This document shows, in pieces, positions 59,938 through 64,000 of a stretch of 64,000 nt of DNA. Made by a program: the position numbers and the translations under genes. Source of the DNA: Hemibagrus wyckioides (lineage: Eukaryota > Chordata > Actinopteri > Siluriformes > Bagridae); NCBI RefSeq assembly GCF_019097595.1, contig NC_080710.1, positions 9,685,780-9,749,779 of the forward strand. The letters are read 5' to 3'. Every line of letters begins with the position of its first letter. Positions within the stretch are counted from its first letter, which is position 1. Below the pieces are notes generated by a model. That model saw nothing but the letters and a program-made list of their open reading frames with translations. It made no database searches and was not told where the DNA came from.

Positions 59938-60480
59938 AAAGTGCTATATGTGGGGACTTTGGAAAACCCCAAACCCTATGTCTGGTACAAATATCTGGTT
60001 TTATGTTATGACTAATGACATCTTAAAATCCCACCATAACAATTAATCTGATTTAATTAAAAAACATTTAAGATAAAATATAATATTATGTCAGTAAATG
60101 CATTCAACTTATATATTAATACATTCTAGAAAATAAATAAAATCATAAATTACTAAATGAGAATATGAAGCAAAAGTTATTTATTTATTGAGTAATTATC
60201 TCTCTGTGTAAGCTATCTTTAAATTTGGCATTCGTGGTCTTTTCACTATTTTACCCAGATGTTTTGGTCACGTGCCATACATGTTTTAGACAGCATATCT
60301 ACATCATTGATAAACGCGTATCAGCCCTTATTCAATGTCATTACTTCGCGACCAACTCAGCAGCCGGTACACTGCTGTCTGTTTTTCCTCGCTGGTTTCT
60401 CGTGCTGCGATAAATGAAACCATAAAAGGGAACGGTGTGTATTTACTGACTGGTTTCTTTTAATAGCAAGGCTGAACTGC
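59800..60480. other. Intergenic DNA with (AAAT)n
   Basis: Contains (AAAT)n at about 59,900-59,937. No exon recognised. GC content rises from about 60,340 towards the next gene. Confidence 0.45.
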
Positions 60481-60595
60481 CTGTAAACCCGGCAAATCTT
60501 TCAAGGACACTGCGAGGTCTGCGCGTGCTCAAGCAGCAGTCGAAAAAACCCCTGCCGTCTAGCGAGAGTTGGTGTTGGCTTTGTGAGAAAAAAAC
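60481..60595 (+). promoter_or_regulatory. 5' region of the gene starting at 60,596
   Basis: Relatively GC- and CpG-rich (AGGTCTGCGCGTGCTCAAGC, TGCCGTCTAGCGAGAGTTGG) next to AT-rich repeats, as expected around a vertebrate first exon. No TATA box at a convincing distance. Confidence 0.3.
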
Positions 60596-60668
60596 ATGGA
60601 CCGACTGCCCTTACACTTCGTTCTGCTCCAGCTCTGTCTCCCTATGCTCATGAGATTCTGCCTCGCAG
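60596..60668 (+). CDS. Signal-peptide exon of a gene leaving the window
   Basis: ATG in AACATGG context followed by MDRLPLHFVLLQLCLPML then MRFCLA, a typical secretory signal. A donor follows (GCAG|GTAAGC), phase 1. The exon is 73 nt, the same length and phase as the first coding exon at 18,674-18,746. The next exon was not found with confidence. An acceptor-like TTGCCTCTGTCTTGCTGTCAG ends at 63,989, and the last 11 bases would continue in frame. The product is unknown. Confidence 0.5.
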
Positions 60669-60856
60669 GTAAGCTATTTCTTTTCACAAATAATTTGTCT
60701 TGTGTCGTAGATTTAGAAAGGAAATAACGAAGACCACATCACGCGCAGTCAGGTGTCGTTTATGATAAAAGTTCGTCTTCATTGTACAATTTCAGGAACC
60801 GATTGCTCTGTTCAGAATCGGGGTGAATCCAGAGGCGGAGACCTTTCTCTAAACCA

Positions 60857-61275
60857 GTGGTTTTCAACCTGTGGGCAACGGTATTGCAGGGGGGGCCGCT
60901 AGTTATTATCAACAGAAATAATAATATTGCTAATATATGAAAAATGTGTAGTCATAATTAAATATCATAATTTGATATATAATTGAATAACGAAAAATTA
61001 ATAATAAACTGTTACTATGCACTATTCCATCTCGTTGATTGGTTTAATAACAACCCGCCAATTTAGGCTATCTAACATTTTTGCTGCATACATGCTAAAA
61101 CAGATGTAAACATGGATAAATGGTTGTCAACGGGATCGCTGAAAAGGACAAATACAGACGTTTCTTCATCCACAAGTAAGCAGGACACTGAAAAGACTCA
61201 AAATAAACCTAAACGAAGAAAACATAGCAGCGAGTACCTAGCACTAGGTTTCACGTGTGGGAGGGGAGAACGAGC
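60857..61275 (+). mobile_element. hAT-type (ZBED-like) element, 5' part
   Basis: Starts CAGTGGTTTTCAACCTGTGG, the end sequence of hAT-Charlie-type elements. At 61,112 it reads MDKWLSTGSLKR, then KPKRRKHSSEYLALGFTC, as in ZBED5-like transposases (MDKWL..G..KR, YL.FGFT). The reading then changes character near 61,270. The right end is missing. Confidence 0.7.
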
Positions 61276-61362
61276 TACCGCTCTGTTCGCACAGCCATTG
61301 AAGAGGAGTGGACCAACATTCCACAGGCCACAATCAACAACCTGATCAACTCTATGCGAATG
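61272..61362 (+). pseudogene. Tc1-type transposase C-terminal scrap
   Basis: In the frame after CTACCGCTC it reads VRTAIEEEWTNIPQATINNL then INSMRMR, matching the EEW..IP...I..LI.SM pattern near the C-terminus of Tc1 transposases. It is joined directly to the hAT fragment. Confidence 0.6.
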
Positions 61363-61898
61363 CGTGTGTGTATTTTCTAATAATTCAATCATTCCGTCAA
61401 TCCATAAAAGTCATCATTCCTCTATACCTCAGTTACAACACCGCAAGACATTGTTCAGATGTTTTATTTATCAGGTTATTATCAGGTTTTGTCGTTAAAA
61501 CTTTCGGGTGTCGAACTAATTTCTTATTTCTTAAAAATAATGTATAGCCCTCTTTGGTAAGGACTACTGAATCAATACAGGATCTTCAATATAATAACTA
61601 TTTTGCTGGCACATTCTGCATCCTCCCACATTAACTAAATGTTATTAAAGCGAAAAGAAATAAAAAGGAATACAGAAAGAAAAGAACCCCATCTCCTCAT
61701 TCTCCCCCTCCGTGTTTTGATTCTGAGAATGAGTAGATAAATGTGCGCTTGCCTCGCCTTAAACGTGATAACTGAGTAAATGGAGAGGAATGGATGATGA
61801 TTACAAAAGAAGCCAGGCTCACTTTTCATTCTGTGAACTTTCACTCTGAGGTGCTGACCTATAAAAGGAAAACGTTCGAACATGACATGTAAGACATA

Positions 61899-62425
61899 CA
61901 CTATATTGACAAAAGTTTTGGGACACCCCTCCAAATCATTGAATTCAGGTGTTGTTTTTCAGGGGTTGGGCTTGGCCTCTTAGTTCCAGTGAAAGGAACT
62001 CTTAATGCTTCAGCATACCAAGACATTTTGGACAATTTCATGCTCCTAACTTTGTGGGAACAGTTTGGGGATGACCCCTTCCTGTTCCAACATGACTGTA
62101 CACCAGTGCACAAAGCAAGGTCCATAAAGACATGGATGAGTGAGTTTGGTGTAGAGGAACTTCACAGAGTCCTGATCTCAACCTGATAGAACACCTTTGG
62201 GATGAATTGGAGTGGAGACTGAGCCAGGCCTTCTCATACAACATCAGTGCCTGACCTCACAAATGTGCTTCTAGAGGAATGGTCAAAAATTCCCATAAAC
62301 ACACTCCTAAAACTTGTGGAAAGACTTCCCAGAAGAGTTGTTATAGCTGCAAAGGGCGGATCAACTTCATATTAACTTCATGTGCATGTAAAGACAGACA
62401 TCTCAAAATATTTGGCAATATAGTG
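61899..62425 (+). mobile_element. Tc1-type deleted element with both ends
   Basis: CACTATATTGACAAAAGTTT at the left and TTTGGCAATATAGTG at the right, flanked by TA. The + strand keeps the catalytic-half words [40 protein letters not shown] and later the LLEEWSKIP region in another frame. The N-terminal half is absent. 527 bp. Confidence 0.85.
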
Positions 62426-62429
62426 TATA

Positions 62430-62945
62430 CCATGGCTTTCCTTGATCAAAAGCATGCTTAGAAAGCTATCTAAAACTTTGGAAGACTTCTTGCTTAAAAA
62501 AAGTGTTAATATCCACTATGTTTGGAAACTTTGAGATACCCTATCTTATATCAATATCATAGTGAACCAGAAGTCTTTGTGGTCATTTTCTCTTTACAGT
62601 ATATGACTCATTTGAAATAAATGCCTTGCTCTACTGAAGGGTTTCAACGCCTCTGTGCAGCCAGTGAGGGTTTGTGTGACATTAGACACTTAGAATAGAG
62701 CTGAATAAAACAGAATAGAATAGAGTTAAACCAGCAAGGAAAATAACCTATAACCTTATAGTCTGAAATATTGTTTTTAGCCTTGAACTTTTCTGAGGAA
62801 AGAAACTAAAGCCTGCTCAATAATCTACACATTTTATAGTAGCTAGATGACCTCACATACTAATACTTGCATAACAATTGACTTATAATTATCAGTGACC
62901 GATCAAATTATGAATTAGGGTACAGGGCCAAGAAAGATTTAATAA
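62430..62945. other. Intronic or intergenic DNA, nothing recognised
   Basis: AT-rich, with AATAGA/GAATAG repeats near 62,690-62,725. No exon is supported. Confidence 0.4.
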
Positions 62946-62946
62946 A

Positions 62947-62950
<4 letters not shown>

Positions 62951-63031
<81 letters not shown>
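62951..63031. repeat. (TA)n microsatellite
   Basis: About 40 TA units. Confidence 0.95.
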
Positions 63032-63036
<5 letters not shown>

Positions 63037-63110
63037 CACTTTTACACTTTGATAAAATTGCTATACTTTCTACCAAGGAGGCAAATCAAAACAACTGTGA
63101 CAGTCATGAG

Positions 63111-63668
63111 ATGTGAAAGATGAAAGGTGGTTAAGGGTGCGACCACCTGCACATTCGCTAAAGGACAATTCCCTTGTAGGGTGTTCCCAGTCTGCAGTGG
63201 TTAGTATCTATCAAAAGTGGTCCAAGAAAGGAACAGTGGTGAACCAGGGGTGGCTAAGGCTCATTGATGCCAGTGGGGAGCAAAGGCTGGCCCGTGTTTG
63301 GGCAATGTCCTTGGGTCCTGCCATCCATGTGGATGTTACTTTGACACATACCACCTACTTAAGCACTGTTGCAGACCATGCACACCCTTTCATGCAAACG
63401 GTATTCCCTGATGGTTGTGGCCTCTTTCAGCAGGACAATGCGCCGTGACATAAAGCAAAAATGGTTCAGGAATGGTTTGATGAGCACAACAACCAGTTTG
63501 AGGTGTTGACTTAGATCTCAGATCTCAATCCAATCAAGCATCTGTGGAATGTGCAGGACAAACAAGTCCGATCTATGGAGAACCCACCTCCCAACTTACA
63601 GGACTTGCTGCTAACATCTTGGCAGCAAAATCAGGACCAACACAGTTGGTAATAATATTATGTCTGAT
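63111..63668 (+). mobile_element. Tc1-type relic keeping catalytic pieces
   Basis: [20 protein letters not shown] and EQRLARV match the N-terminus of the 3,325 family. GCGLFQQDNAP and HLWNVQDKQVR match the second Asp and the Glu region of the catalytic domain. Parts between are missing and frames are broken. The right end TAATATTATGTCTGATTGGT resembles the family's terminal sequence. It retains catalytic pieces that the copies at 3,325 and 50,987 lost. Confidence 0.8.
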
Positions 63669-63669
63669 T

Positions 63670-64000
63670 GGTGTTCTTCCAAGGTATTACAGCAAAGATT
63701 TAGGGGAACTCTACAAATACTACAATAGTTCAGTAGGGGAATTCTGAGACATGCTGTGGGGGAGGAGAAACGTGAGGGAGAGAAAACTATCATGCTGACA
63801 CTGCACCATATAGCTTTTTCTTTCAAAGGAGACTGCAGGATATTTTGGGACAAAGTGTTCTACTAAAATTGATAGTTTAGTCACTCAGATGAAGTGTTTT
63901 TCTTTTTGAGTCTGTTAATTCTTAAGGATTCTTACTGACACTGTCTCAGTTAGATTTTCTTGCCAAAATTGCCTCTGTCTTGCTGTCAGGAACAGCTGGA
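63670..64000. other. Window end, possible acceptor at 63,989
   Basis: Mostly unassigned. The last 40 bases contain a pyrimidine-rich stretch ending CTTGCTGTCAG, which could be the acceptor of exon 2 of the gene starting at 60,596. Only 11 exon bases would be inside the window. Confidence 0.2.

Noticed and set aside
61000..64000. Further exons of the gene starting at 60,596
   Set aside because: No acceptor-donor pair with a phase-1 cysteine-rich frame was found. Only the edge acceptor at 63,989 is possible.

Overview
The window looks like nuclear DNA of a teleost fish. The evidence is vertebrate GT-AG exon structure, a complete interleukin-6 receptor alpha gene, AT-rich introns full of (CA)n, (TA)n, (GATA)n and (AAT)n microsatellites, many Tc1-type transposons, L2-like LINEs, hAT relics, Ty3/gypsy and retrovirus-like relics, and tRNA-derived SINEs of kinds common in fish. 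No prokaryotic gene, CRISPR array or operon is present. All genes recognised lie on the + strand. Exons were joined by hand from splice signals and reading-frame phase.

Layout. 1-4,900: a 12-copy CA-rich minisatellite, LINE and DNA-transposon debris, and a possible last exon of an upstream gene (1,930-2,027). 4,941-12,735: il6r, ten coding exons, 572 residues, with every intron phase consistent. 13,000-18,420: simple repeats, transposon relics, and a six-copy ~150-bp tandem repeat carrying nuclear-receptor-like half-sites. 18,674-22,797: a seven-exon gene for a 187-residue type I membrane protein that I do not recognise. 24,970-29,494: a second small type I membrane protein gene with the same leading intron phases (1,0,0,1,1). 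30,600-36,300: mostly empty intergenic DNA. 36,369-37,187: eroded exons of a WD40-repeat gene. 37,980-39,510: a LINE tail split by a full-length Tc1 element with an intact transposase. 40,720-44,210: a long L2-type LINE on the minus strand. 46,300-49,700: a broken retrovirus-like element with an inverted duplication. 50,459-53,870: a nest of transposons inside a LINE. 54,100-59,800: a satellite-like array built from a SINE with a tRNA-Glu-like head, ten heads in all. 60,596-60,668: a signal-peptide exon that starts another gene running off the window.

How the genes relate. il6r encodes the ligand-binding subunit for interleukin-6, which in vertebrates signals through gp130. Downstream of it, on the same strand, are two small cysteine-containing single-pass receptors with matching exon phases, then a further signal-peptide exon whose length and phase match the first of them. 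This could be a local cluster of immune-type surface proteins. Their function and family are unknown to me, so the cluster is the best candidate here for something undescribed. The rest is mobile and repetitive DNA, whose nesting gives a relative history of insertions.
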